Source: Ruminococcaceae bacterium UBA794
Lineage (GTDB): Bacteria > Bacillota > Clostridia > Oscillospirales > Ruminococcaceae
DNA: 28,779 nucleotides
NCBI GenBank assembly: GCA_002304735.1
Contig: DBIU01000044.1
Span: forward strand, 35,283 to 64,061
Direction: 5' to 3'
Every line of letters begins with the position of its first letter. The first letter of the stretch is position 1. The position numbers and the translations under genes are program-made. Positions 7,178-13,494 of this stretch are shown piece by piece. A model generated the notes under the pieces. The model did not search any database. It saw only the letters and a list, made by a program, of their open reading frames with translations, and was not told where the DNA came from.

Positions 7178-7653
7178 TGAACGTTAATTTTATCGCGTTC
7201 GGGAAGCTTAAGGAGCGTTTTTTTCGCGAAGCCTGCGAGGAGTATCAAAAGCGGCTTTCCGCGTTTGCGAAGGTTTCCGTAAAGGAGCTTGAGCCTGCGT
7301 TTTTGCCGCAAAATTCCTCGAAAACGCAAATCGAGGCGGCTCTCGAAGCCGAAGCGGGAAAGCTGCGCGCCGTCTGTAAAAGCGGCTTTACAATCGCGCT
7401 TTGCATTGAGGGAAAGGAGCTTTCGAGCGAGGAACTCTCGAAAAAGCTTGAAAATCTCGCGGGCGGCGGCTCGTCAACGCTGAATTTCGTTGTGGGAAGC
7501 TCTTTTGGGCTGTCCGAGAATTTCAAGCGCGAGTGCGGGTTTAGGCTTTCGATGTCGCCGATGACTTTTCCGCACGAGCTTGCGAGAGTTATGCTTTTCG
7601 AGCAGGTTTACAGAGCGTTTTCCATTTCAAACAACTCTAAGTATCATAAATAA
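7174..7653 (+). CDS. rlmH: 23S rRNA pseudouridine-1915 N3-methyltransferase
   Basis: The protein has 159 residues, the size of the SPOUT-class RlmH family, which methylates pseudouridine 1915 in helix 69 of 23S rRNA on the 70S ribosome. Visible family features are the N-terminal FIAFGKLKERFF, the EEYQKRLS segment, the IALCIEGKELSSEE strand and loop, the knot glycines in FVVGSSFGLSE, the LSMSPMTFPHELARVMLFEQVYRAF block and the C-terminal YHK. The usual NRGxPYHK end reads NNSKYHK, a small deviation. The start ATG at 7174 overlaps the carboxypeptidase stop by 4 bases; a second ATG follows immediately. A strong terminator follows. Confidence 0.95.
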   Translation: MMNVNFIAFGKLKERFFREACEEYQKRLSAFAKVSVKELEPAFLPQNSSKTQIEAALEAEAGKLRAVCKSGFTIALCIEGKELSSEELSKKLENLAGGGSSTLNFVVGSSFGLSENFKRECGFRLSMSPMTFPHELARVMLFEQVYRAFSISNNSKYHK

Positions 7654-7656
7654 ACA

Positions 7657-7688
7657 AACCGCGCAGTTTTGAAGCTGCGCGGCATTTT
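7657..7688. terminator. Bidirectional terminator between rlmH and the clostripain-family gene
   Basis: The 8-bp stem CCGCGCAG (7659-7666) / CTGCGCGG (7675-7682) is followed by CATTTTATT on the right and flanked by AAACAAA on the left. The genes converge on it. Confidence 0.85.
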
Positions 7689-7689
7689 A

Positions 7690-9999
7690 TTACTGTTCAA
7701 TAGCGGGAGTCCAGTATTCCTGATTATACATATCCGTAAAGCGATACGCAATCCTCACGCGCCCGCTTCCGACGTCGGCGTTTGTTATCCTCATATCATC
7801 GCCGACTGTCATCTGCTCGCCGAGATAATACGAGTCCCTATACTGCATATCGTAGGTGTAAAAATCGCAGATAAAATCAAGCTTGTCGCCCTGCTGAAGC
7901 TCAGTCAGGCTCTTTGCGGCGGTATCTGTTTCGCCGTTTGCATAATTCGCGTCAGCGCCCGCGATATAGGCGTTCTTCCCCTCGAAAACGAGGATAAGAT
8001 TAACCCGCGAACCGTTCAGCATCGCCGGTACATATCCCATATCGGTGTAGCTTCCGTCCGCATTTTTGACGGAATCCGTGTGATAATACGCGACGGGCTG
8101 TCCGTTTACGGCAACCCAGTTTCTGTCCGTATCCGCGATTAGGTCGCCGTTATCGTCAAACGAGAACGTGTTGTCAATTCCGAGGTCGACAAAGCCCTCG
8201 CCGTCGTCGTAGAACATATTCTTGTCAAGCGCGTGAACCATTTCCCACTGCGTTTCGGGAAGCGACATTGTGTATTCGCCGTTATTCTGCTCCCAGACAA
8301 GATTTGACGCGTCAAAATAGTTGCTCGCGAGGTAATCCGAAACGGAATTTTCGTCAATATCCCGCATATAATCGGTGTTTGAGCCGTCAAGACCGTCAAT
8401 TGTCGAGCGCCCGCCGAGGAAGCTTGACAAAAGTCCGCCGATAATATCCGAGCTGCCCGACGAGCCGGAGGAGCCGCCGAAGCCGAATATCGAGCCTATC
8501 GGCGAGGACGAGCCGCCCGCGGCAATCTGTCCGCTTGTTTCAAGGCTCGCGAACTTGCGTATGCACTCGGAATACTCTGACGAAAGCCCGATATCGTTAT
8601 ATGCGCTGCAAGCCTTGTCAACGTAAGACGTGCGCTTGTACGGGAAATAGATTGACACGCCGTAAGCGTTCGTCATATTCGACGAGGTTCTGTTGTACTT
8701 AACCGCTTCTCTGAGCGCGTTTCCGAGCGTTCGCCCTTCGCTTGTACTCATATTCTCGGCGAGATGAACGAGGTCAACTTGGTCGATTTTAGAGCTTTGC
8801 GCGAACTCTCTTGTATTATAACGCGCGTTGGAAACCTCTTTATAGTCGTTGTTGTTGATTTTCGCGGTAACCGAACGCGAGAAAGCCGCAAGCTTTTCGG
8901 GAACGGTATTCGAGAACTCCGCGAGGTCGATTACGGAAAGCGTCGTTTTTTGTCCCGAACACTTTCTTCCGCACTCCGAAACGAAATCGTCAACGATATT
9001 CTTGCCGATATCAAGCGTTTTCATCGAGGTGTTTTTCGCGAATTTCGAGAGCCAGCTCGTGTAATACCAGCCTATTCCCGGTTCGGTTTCCTCGGAGGCG
9101 ATGAGATAATCCGCGTAATTATCGAGCATAAGAGCGGTTTCCGCAGTCGCCATAAGGCACGCGTCAAAGCCGATAAAATCGAACGTTGTGCCGCTGTTTT
9201 TCAGCGCTTTGTTTATTCCTGCGAGGTTCATCGAGCCTTTTCCCGAGTACTTTTCGTCATATCCATAGCCGCTTACCGAGCCGCCGCCGTGGTCCCAGAG
9301 AATAAGCTCGCGGCGGTTTGCGGGGAAATTCGCCGTGCAGTACTTAATGAACGAAGAAAGCGTTGACGGCTCGACCATCGACTTTGCGCCGTCGTCCGAA
9401 ACGAGCGCGCTGATTTTGCCGCCTTTAATCCGATAAATCTGATTTACCGAGGAGCTTACGCCGTTTTTCCACTTTTTGCAGCCGCCCGTGTATACGATAA
9501 CGTTGAAATTATCGCCGAAATCCGAGCTTGCCGCGCGCATTTCCTCCATATCCGCGGAAGCCATTCCGTACTTCGACTCAAGGTCCGTTCCGCACATATA
9601 AACCATAACGGTAACGTTATCGCCGTTCGAGCCGACAATCGAGGTCCTTTTTGCGCGAGAACCCGCCGCAACGTTATAGTTCACGCTTCCGGTGTAATTA
9701 TCGCTGTAAGTCCCGCCGCCGATATCCGAAACGCTTGTGTTTCCGCCGCCTGTAACGTTATCGAGAATATTGTCCGCGCCGCAGCTTTTGAAAAGGAAAA
9801 TCGCAATCAGAACTATTACAATAAGTCCGCTGCTTCCGCCGACTGCCGCGCGTTTTGCCGTGCTTCCCGACGAGCGCGGCGAGGAATAATCGCTCGAACC
9901 GACTTTTCCCGTGCCAAGCCCGCTTCCGCGTCTGTGAACTCCGCGGCTTTCTCCGCTCACGTTTTTTTCGCGGGAGTGAGGTCTGTTGTTTCTGTCCAT
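7690..9999 (-). CDS. Clostripain-family (C11) cysteine protease, membrane-anchored
   Basis: This is a 769-residue protein. A Ser/Gly/Arg-rich cytoplasmic N-terminus (1-56) is followed by one membrane segment (about 57-71, LIVIVLIAIFLF) and an extracellular Gly/Asn/Ser-rich linker. The caspase-fold C11 domain begins near 128 (VTVMVYMCGTDLES). Catalytic residues fit the family: H237 in LILWDHGGG and C281 in FDFIGFDACLMATAET. C11 peptidases such as clostripain cleave after basic residues and are often self-processed. A long Gly/Ser loop (about 500-530) separates the protease domain from a beta-rich C-terminal domain of about 200 residues, possibly a binding or inhibitory module. It starts with a GGAGGG ribosome site and has a perfect promoter. 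It diverges from the LysR gene, a possible regulator. Confidence 0.88.
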   Translation of the reverse strand: MDRNNRPHSREKNVSGESRGVHRRGSGLGTGKVGSSDYSSPRSSGSTAKRAAVGGSSGLIVIVLIAIFLFKSCGADNILDNVTGGGNTSVSDIGGGTYSDNYTGSVNYNVAAGSRAKRTSIVGSNGDNVTVMVYMCGTDLESKYGMASADMEEMRAASSDFGDNFNVIVYTGGCKKWKNGVSSSVNQIYRIKGGKISALVSDDGAKSMVEPSTLSSFIKYCTANFPANRRELILWDHGGGSVSGYGYDEKYSGKGSMNLAGINKALKNSGTTFDFIGFDACLMATAETALMLDNYADYLIASEETEPGIGWYYTSWLSKFAKNTSMKTLDIGKNIVDDFVSECGRKCSGQKTTLSVIDLAEFSNTVPEKLAAFSRSVTAKINNNDYKEVSNARYNTREFAQSSKIDQVDLVHLAENMSTSEGRTLGNALREAVKYNRTSSNMTNAYGVSIYFPYKRTSYVDKACSAYNDIGLSSEYSECIRKFASLETSGQIAAGGSSSPIGSIFGFGGSSGSSGSSDIIGGLLSSFLGGRSTIDGLDGSNTDYMRDIDENSVSDYLASNYFDASNLVWEQNNGEYTMSLPETQWEMVHALDKNMFYDDGEGFVDLGIDNTFSFDDNGDLIADTDRNWVAVNGQPVAYYHTDSVKNADGSYTDMGYVPAMLNGSRVNLILVFEGKNAYIAGADANYANGETDTAAKSLTELQQGDKLDFICDFYTYDMQYRDSYYLGEQMTVGDDMRITNADVGSGRVRIAYRFTDMYNQEYWTPAIEQ

Positions 10000-10030
10000 T
10001 TTTTCCCTCCAAAATCATAATTTCGCATTT

Positions 10031-10059
10031 ATTATACCCCTTTTCGGCGCGTTTGTCAA
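10031..10059 (-). promoter_or_regulatory. Promoter of the clostripain-family gene
   Basis: Minus-strand TTGACA (10054-10059), 17 bases, TATAAT (10031-10036): perfect consensus. The start codon is 31 bases downstream. Confidence 0.9.
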
Positions 10060-10112
10060 GAATTGCCGCCAACGTATCAAGCGTTTATAGGAATGTTTGT
10101 CCAAATCAACTA

Positions 10113-10141
10113 TTGACAATCGGCGTAAACTATGTTATATT
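10113..10141 (+). promoter_or_regulatory. Promoter of lysR-type gene
   Basis: TTGACA (10113-10118), 17 bases, TATATT (10136-10141). The 11-base direct repeat copy AACTATGTTAT (10128-10138) overlaps the -10 box. Confidence 0.85.
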
Positions 10142-10175
10142 ATAAAGGTAACTATGTTATGCGATAATGGCATAA
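10128..10175. promoter_or_regulatory. Candidate LysR operator: direct repeats plus inverted repeat
   Basis: AACTATGTTAT occurs at 10128-10138 and 10150-10160, 22 bases apart (about two helical turns). The second copy runs into a perfect inverted repeat TTATGC-N7-GCATAA (10157-10175), the spacing class expected of LysR-type sites. The position over and just after the -10 box suits autorepression. This is inferred from the pattern only. Confidence 0.55.
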
Positions 10176-10198
10176 TGATGAAAGAGCAGGTTGCGTAA

Positions 10199-11125
10199 AT
10201 GAACATTCTACATCTGAAATACGCGTCAGAAATCGCGAAAACAGGTTCGCTCAACAAGGCTGCCGAAAATCTTTATATGGGACAGCCGAACCTCAGCCGC
10301 GCGATTAAGGAGCTTGAAGCGAACCTTGGAATTACGATTTTCGAGCGCTCCGCAAAGGGTATGACCGTCACTCCCGACGGCGAGAAGTTTATCGGCTATG
10401 CGAATAAAATTCTCGCTCAGATTGACGAGGTTGAGGCGATTTACAAGAACGGAACGGCGGTTTCGCAGAATTTCTCGATTTCCGTTCCGCGAGCAAGCTA
10501 TATTTCCGAAGCGTTTGTTAATTTCTCAAAGGAAATTAATCAGGACGAGCCGTTTGAGCTTGTCTACAAGGAAACGAACTCTCAGCGCGCGGTGAAAAAC
10601 ATACTTGAAGCGGACTATAATCTCGGAATAATTCGTTACGCGGAGAACTACGACTCGCATTTTAAGCAGCTTCTCACGCAGAAAGGGCTTGTCGGCGAGC
10701 TTGTCGCGGAGTTTAATTATAATCTGATTATGAGCAGGGAACACCCGCTTGCAAATAAAGAAGAAATTCGCTTCAAGGATTTGAGCGCTTTCACGGAAAT
10801 TGCGCACGCAGACCCGTTTGTGCCGTCGCTTCCGCTTGCGACCGTGAGGAAAGAGGAGCTTCCCGACGATATAGACAAGCGGATTTTCGTGTTTGAGCGG
10901 TGCAGTCAGTTTGAGCTTTTGTCCGAGAACACGAAAACGTTTATGTGGGTTTCCGACCTGCCGCAGAAAACGCTCGACAGGTTCGGGCTTGTTCAAAGGA
11001 GCTGTCCCGACAACACGCGCGTCTACAAGGACGTTCTTATTCACAGAAAGGATTACAAGCTTACAAAGCTTGACAGTCTTTTCATAACCGAGCTTACTAA
11101 TTCAAAGAGAAGAAACGTAAAATAA
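10199..11125 (+). CDS. LysR-family transcriptional regulator
   Basis: The protein has 308 residues, the normal LysR length. The N-terminal winged helix-turn-helix (about 1-60) shows FASEIAKTGSLNKAAEN-like spacing (YASEIAKTGSLNKAAENLYMGQPNLSRAIKEL, split here for description), then LGITIFERSAKGMTVTPDGE, the classic LysR wing. A helical linker follows (60-90), then a two-lobed substrate-binding domain. The inducer is unknown. It lies 199 bases from the divergent clostripain-family gene and its own promoter carries repeated sites, so it may control itself and possibly that gene. The ribosome site is a modest AGCAGG. A good terminator follows. Downstream genes have their own promoters. Confidence 0.9.
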   Translation: MNILHLKYASEIAKTGSLNKAAENLYMGQPNLSRAIKELEANLGITIFERSAKGMTVTPDGEKFIGYANKILAQIDEVEAIYKNGTAVSQNFSISVPRASYISEAFVNFSKEINQDEPFELVYKETNSQRAVKNILEADYNLGIIRYAENYDSHFKQLLTQKGLVGELVAEFNYNLIMSREHPLANKEEIRFKDLSAFTEIAHADPFVPSLPLATVRKEELPDDIDKRIFVFERCSQFELLSENTKTFMWVSDLPQKTLDRFGLVQRSCPDNTRVYKDVLIHRKDYKLTKLDSLFITELTNSKRRNVK

Positions 11126-11154
11126 TCTAGCCGAAAACGAGATTTTCGACAAGC

Positions 11155-11188
11155 TATGCCGCCGTTGATGAAACGGCGGTTTTGTGTT
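11155..11188 (+). terminator. Terminator of lysR-type gene
   Basis: The 8-bp stem CCGCCGTT (11159-11166) / AACGGCGG (11172-11179) with a 5-base loop is followed by TTTTGTGTTT. Confidence 0.85.
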
Positions 11189-11349
11189 TATTGCGTAAAA
11201 TTTGTTGGAATTTCCTTAAATGGCAAAATTTGTCTGTAAATTACACAGAATGTTACCGTTAATTTTAACAAAAGCAAGAAATTGTTTATCTAAAATTTGT
11301 TTAAGTATACAAAATATCGAAAAAACTTCAAAAAAATCAAAAAACGATG

Positions 11350-11383
11350 TCCGAAAATGGGGTGTTTTCGGAATGTATATAAT
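11350..11383 (+). promoter_or_regulatory. Palindrome plus -10 box upstream of secreted protein gene
   Basis: TCCGAAAA-N7-TTTTCGGA (11350-11372) is a perfect 8-bp-arm palindrome that occupies the place where a -35 box should be, 5 bases before TATAAT (11378-11383). No consensus -35 is present, so the promoter may need an activator or be blocked by a repressor bound here. The start codon lies about 48 bases after the -10 box. Confidence 0.5.
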
Positions 11384-11430
11384 GAAGGGGGAAAAAAACT
11401 CTTCAAATTTTGAGGAAAGGAGGTGTTAAT

Positions 11431-11865
11431 ATGAAGATGAAAAAAGTTGTCGCTGTTTTGCTTGTTGTGGTTATGGCGTTTTCGTGCGTTGGCGCGACGG
11501 CGTTTGCCGACGACAATGACATCGTTGTTTTGGCAGATGAATATAGAACGCGAGCGGAAATAAGCGCCGACGGATACGAGGTTGAGATGATTACAAAATG
11601 TAGGGTTTTTCCGGAAATAAAAGAGCTTCAAATGGAAGTTACGCTTGAAAAATTCTGGGGATTGTTTATCTGGACCACTCAAATCGAACCGACGAGCAGG
11701 TATTACTTCAATACCGGAAAGGAAAAGAATTGCGAGTGGAAAAGGACGGCGCTCCTTTCGGAAGCCGGAACATACCGTATCAAGGCCGTTTTCCATCTCA
11801 CAAAGACCAACGGTCAAAAACAAAGCTTTACAAGGTACAGCAACGAGGTTATAGTGCCGAATTAA
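11431..11865 (+). CDS. Small secreted protein of unknown function
   Basis: This is a 144-residue protein with a clear signal peptide: MKMKKVVAVLLVVVMAF, then Cys/Val/Gly, with likely cleavage after AFA (residue 26). The mature part of about 118 residues looks beta-rich (alternating hydrophobic pattern, aromatic WGLFIW, end GTYRIKAVFHL...YSNEVIVPN), like the small immunoglobulin-like secreted proteins common in gut Clostridia. I recognise no catalytic motif. The start at 11431 is chosen over one 21 bases upstream because AAAGGAGGTG sits 7 bases before it. Strong translation and an unusual palindrome in the promoter suggest conditional, possibly high expression. Confidence 0.75.
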   Translation: MKMKKVVAVLLVVVMAFSCVGATAFADDNDIVVLADEYRTRAEISADGYEVEMITKCRVFPEIKELQMEVTLEKFWGLFIWTTQIEPTSRYYFNTGKEKNCEWKRTALLSEAGTYRIKAVFHLTKTNGQKQSFTRYSNEVIVPN

Positions 11866-12082
11866 TCGGCGAGTTGGTTGAATACGGCTTCCGCAGTTTT
11901 TACAAATATTTCACCGCATCGGGGCGGCTTTAGTTTCGGAATTTTCTTTCTCATTGCGGGATAGCCGTGAAAAGGGAGCGGGGAAACCCGCGGTAAATTA
12001 TGAATGGGTCACAGGCAGAAAACAGAATTTTTACATTTTTGAAATTTAACGCGTTAATAACAGTACTGAAAATTGAAGAATT

Positions 12083-12115
12083 GCCCTGTCGTTTCGGCAG
12101 GGCGATTTTTTTTAT
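12083..12115 (+). terminator. Intrinsic terminator upstream of ytrA-like operon
   Basis: Stem GCCCTGTC (12083-12090) / GGCAGGGC (12096-12103, one T-G pair) with loop GTTTC, then GATTTTTTTT. It probably ends the transcript of the small secreted protein gene, over 200 bases downstream. Confidence 0.85.
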
Positions 12116-12123
12116 AAAACCTC

Positions 12124-12152
12124 TTGACAAAGCGCGGATATTGTGCTATAAT
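12124..12152 (+). promoter_or_regulatory. Promoter of ytrA-like GntR/ABC operon
   Basis: TTGACA (12124-12129), 17 bases, TATAAT (12147-12152): perfect consensus. The TGTGCT half-site overlaps the first base of the -10 box. Confidence 0.9.
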
Positions 12153-12167
12153 ACCTGTAACAGCACA
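12142..12167. promoter_or_regulatory. Candidate YtrA-type operator
   Basis: The inverted repeat TGTGCT-N14-AGCACA spans the -10 box and the start of the transcript; inside it lies a second small palindrome CTGT-A-ACAG (12155-12163). YtrA-subfamily GntR regulators typically bind widely spaced 6-base half-sites near their own promoter, so this fits autorepression. Confidence 0.5.
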
Positions 12168-12218
12168 GATAATACAGTTAATACGAATGATGCAGATTTT
12201 ACGGGGAGGAGGATAATT

Positions 12219-12605
12219 GTGCTGAATATAAGGCTTGAGGGAAAGCGGCCGATCTACGAGCAGCTCTATAACGGAATTGCTCGGCTTGTGTCGGCGGGAG
12301 AGCTTTCAGCAGATGAAAAATTGCCGGCGGTGCGCGAGGTCGCGAAGCAGTTCGGGATTAACCCGAACACGGTTCAGAAAGCGTATTCGCTGCTTGAACA
12401 GGCGGGAGTGATTTACTCGATGCCCGCAAAGGGAAGCTATGTTTCGGGGGAAAAATCGGCTGCCGAAGCGGTGAAAAACGATACGCTGAAGCGCGTTGAG
12501 AGTGAAATGCGGCTTGCGTTTCGCGCGGGGGTTGGTATAGACGAGATAAAGTCGCTTGCGGAGGATATTTGGAGCGAGGAAAGGAACGGTGATACAGATG
12601 ATTGA
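12219..12605 (+). CDS. GntR-family regulator, YtrA subfamily
   Basis: This is a 128-residue protein starting at GTG 12219 behind a strong GGGAGGAGG site; longer in-frame starts would read through the promoter and terminator. Residues 1-75 form the GntR winged helix: RPIYEQLYNGIARLVSAGEL, LPAVREVAKQFGINPNTVQKAY, then the wing GVIYSMPAKGSYV. Only a short helical C-terminus (about 50 residues) follows, the mark of the YtrA subfamily, which lacks a large ligand domain and usually represses a linked ABC transporter operon, often induced by cell-envelope stress. The next gene starts 8 bases before its stop, so it is co-translated with the ABC ATPase. Confidence 0.9.
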   Translation: MLNIRLEGKRPIYEQLYNGIARLVSAGELSADEKLPAVREVAKQFGINPNTVQKAYSLLEQAGVIYSMPAKGSYVSGEKSAAEAVKNDTLKRVESEMRLAFRAGVGIDEIKSLAEDIWSEERNGDTDD

Positions 12606-13494
12606 GGTTAAGGACGCGGTGATGCTGTTCGACGACAAAAACGCGCTCGACGGCATTTCTTTATCAATACCCGAGGGGTGCGCCTACGGACTTCTCGGCT
12701 CGAACGGCGCGGGAAAATCCACGCTTTTGCGCGTGCTTTCCGGAATTTACAGGCTTAATTCCGGCAGCGTTAGGATTGACGGCGAGGAGATTTACGACAA
12801 TGCCGCGCTTAAAGAACGAGTTTTCTTCATCAACGACGAAACAATTCAGTTTAACAATATGACGCTTCTTGATATGAAGAATTACTACAAGAGTTTTTAC
12901 GGAAGCTTTTCCGAGGAGCTTTGGCAGAAGCTTAACGCAACGCTTAATCTTCCGCAGAACAAGCGTTTGAACACGTTCTCGAAGGGAATGAAGCGGCAGG
13001 CTGTCGTGATTTGCGGAATAGCGTGCAGGACGCCGTATCTCTTTCTTGACGAAGCGTTCGACGGGCTTGACCCGACGATGAGAATTATCGTAAAGCAAAT
13101 GCTGATTGACGCGATGATGGATACGGGACTTACGGTTATCTTCAGCTCGCACAACCTCGGCGAAATCGACGAATTTTGCGATAGAGTGGGGCTTCTTCAC
13201 GCGGGAAAGGTTGTTTTTGACCGCGAGCTTGACAGCGTTAAGGGAAGCGTGTTTAAGATACAAACTGCGTTTGACGCGCCTATTACGCGCGAACAGCTTT
13301 CGGGAGTCGATATCCTGCATATGGAAACGAACGGCAGCGTTACGCATATTATCGCGCGCGGCGACCGTGAAAAGGTCCGTGAGGCTGTTATGAAGCTCTC
13401 GCCGAAGATTTATGACGAGGTTCCGCTTTCTCTCGAGGAGATATTTATTTACGAAATGGAGGTGCTTGGATATGACGGCAGCAAGCTCGGCTAA
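12598..13494 (+). CDS. ABC transporter ATP-binding protein (YtrB-like)
   Basis: This is a 298-residue cytoplasmic ATPase of an ABC exporter. Walker A GSNGAGKST (34-42), Q-loop near Q84, signature TFSKGMKRQ (127-134; the Gly-rich LSGGQ is degenerate, as is usual in this subfamily), Walker B YLFLDEAFDGLDP (147-159) and H-loop H185 (FSSHNLGEI) are all present. About 75 C-terminal residues form a small accessory domain. The start at 12598 follows the regulator without a separate strong ribosome site, in keeping with coupling. The substrate is unknown; related YtrABCDEF systems respond to cell-wall-active compounds. The 3' end overlaps the permease start by 23 bases. Confidence 0.92.
   Translation: MIEVKDAVMLFDDKNALDGISLSIPEGCAYGLLGSNGAGKSTLLRVLSGIYRLNSGSVRIDGEEIYDNAALKERVFFINDETIQFNNMTLLDMKNYYKSFYGSFSEELWQKLNATLNLPQNKRLNTFSKGMKRQAVVICGIACRTPYLFLDEAFDGLDPTMRIIVKQMLIDAMMDTGLTVIFSSHNLGEIDEFCDRVGLLHAGKVVFDRELDSVKGSVFKIQTAFDAPITREQLSGVDILHMETNGSVTHIIARGDREKVREAVMKLSPKIYDEVPLSLEEIFIYEMEVLGYDGSKLG

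Larger units (their letters stand above)
11126..11430. other. AT-rich intergenic region upstream of the small secreted protein gene
   Basis: No gene is supported. It holds a small inverted repeat CGAAAA-N5-TTTTCG (11132-11148), the lysR terminator, about 165 AT-rich bases with no signal I can name, then a 23-base palindrome, a -10 box and a very strong ribosome site (AAAGGAGGTG). Confidence 0.6.
11866..12218. other. Intergenic region before the ytrA-like operon
   Basis: No gene is supported in these 353 bases. It contains weak hairpins (CCGC/GCGG near 11921-11934 and GCGGG-GAAA-CCCGC near 11979-11992), the terminator at 12083-12113, then the promoter and operator-like repeats of the regulator gene. 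A frame open from 12000 is only an extension of the regulator frame through these elements and is not used. Confidence 0.6.

Noticed and set aside
12000..12218. Upstream extension of the GntR-family regulator
   Set aside because: The extension would read through a terminator and the promoter; GTG at 12219 has a strong ribosome site and matches the family start.
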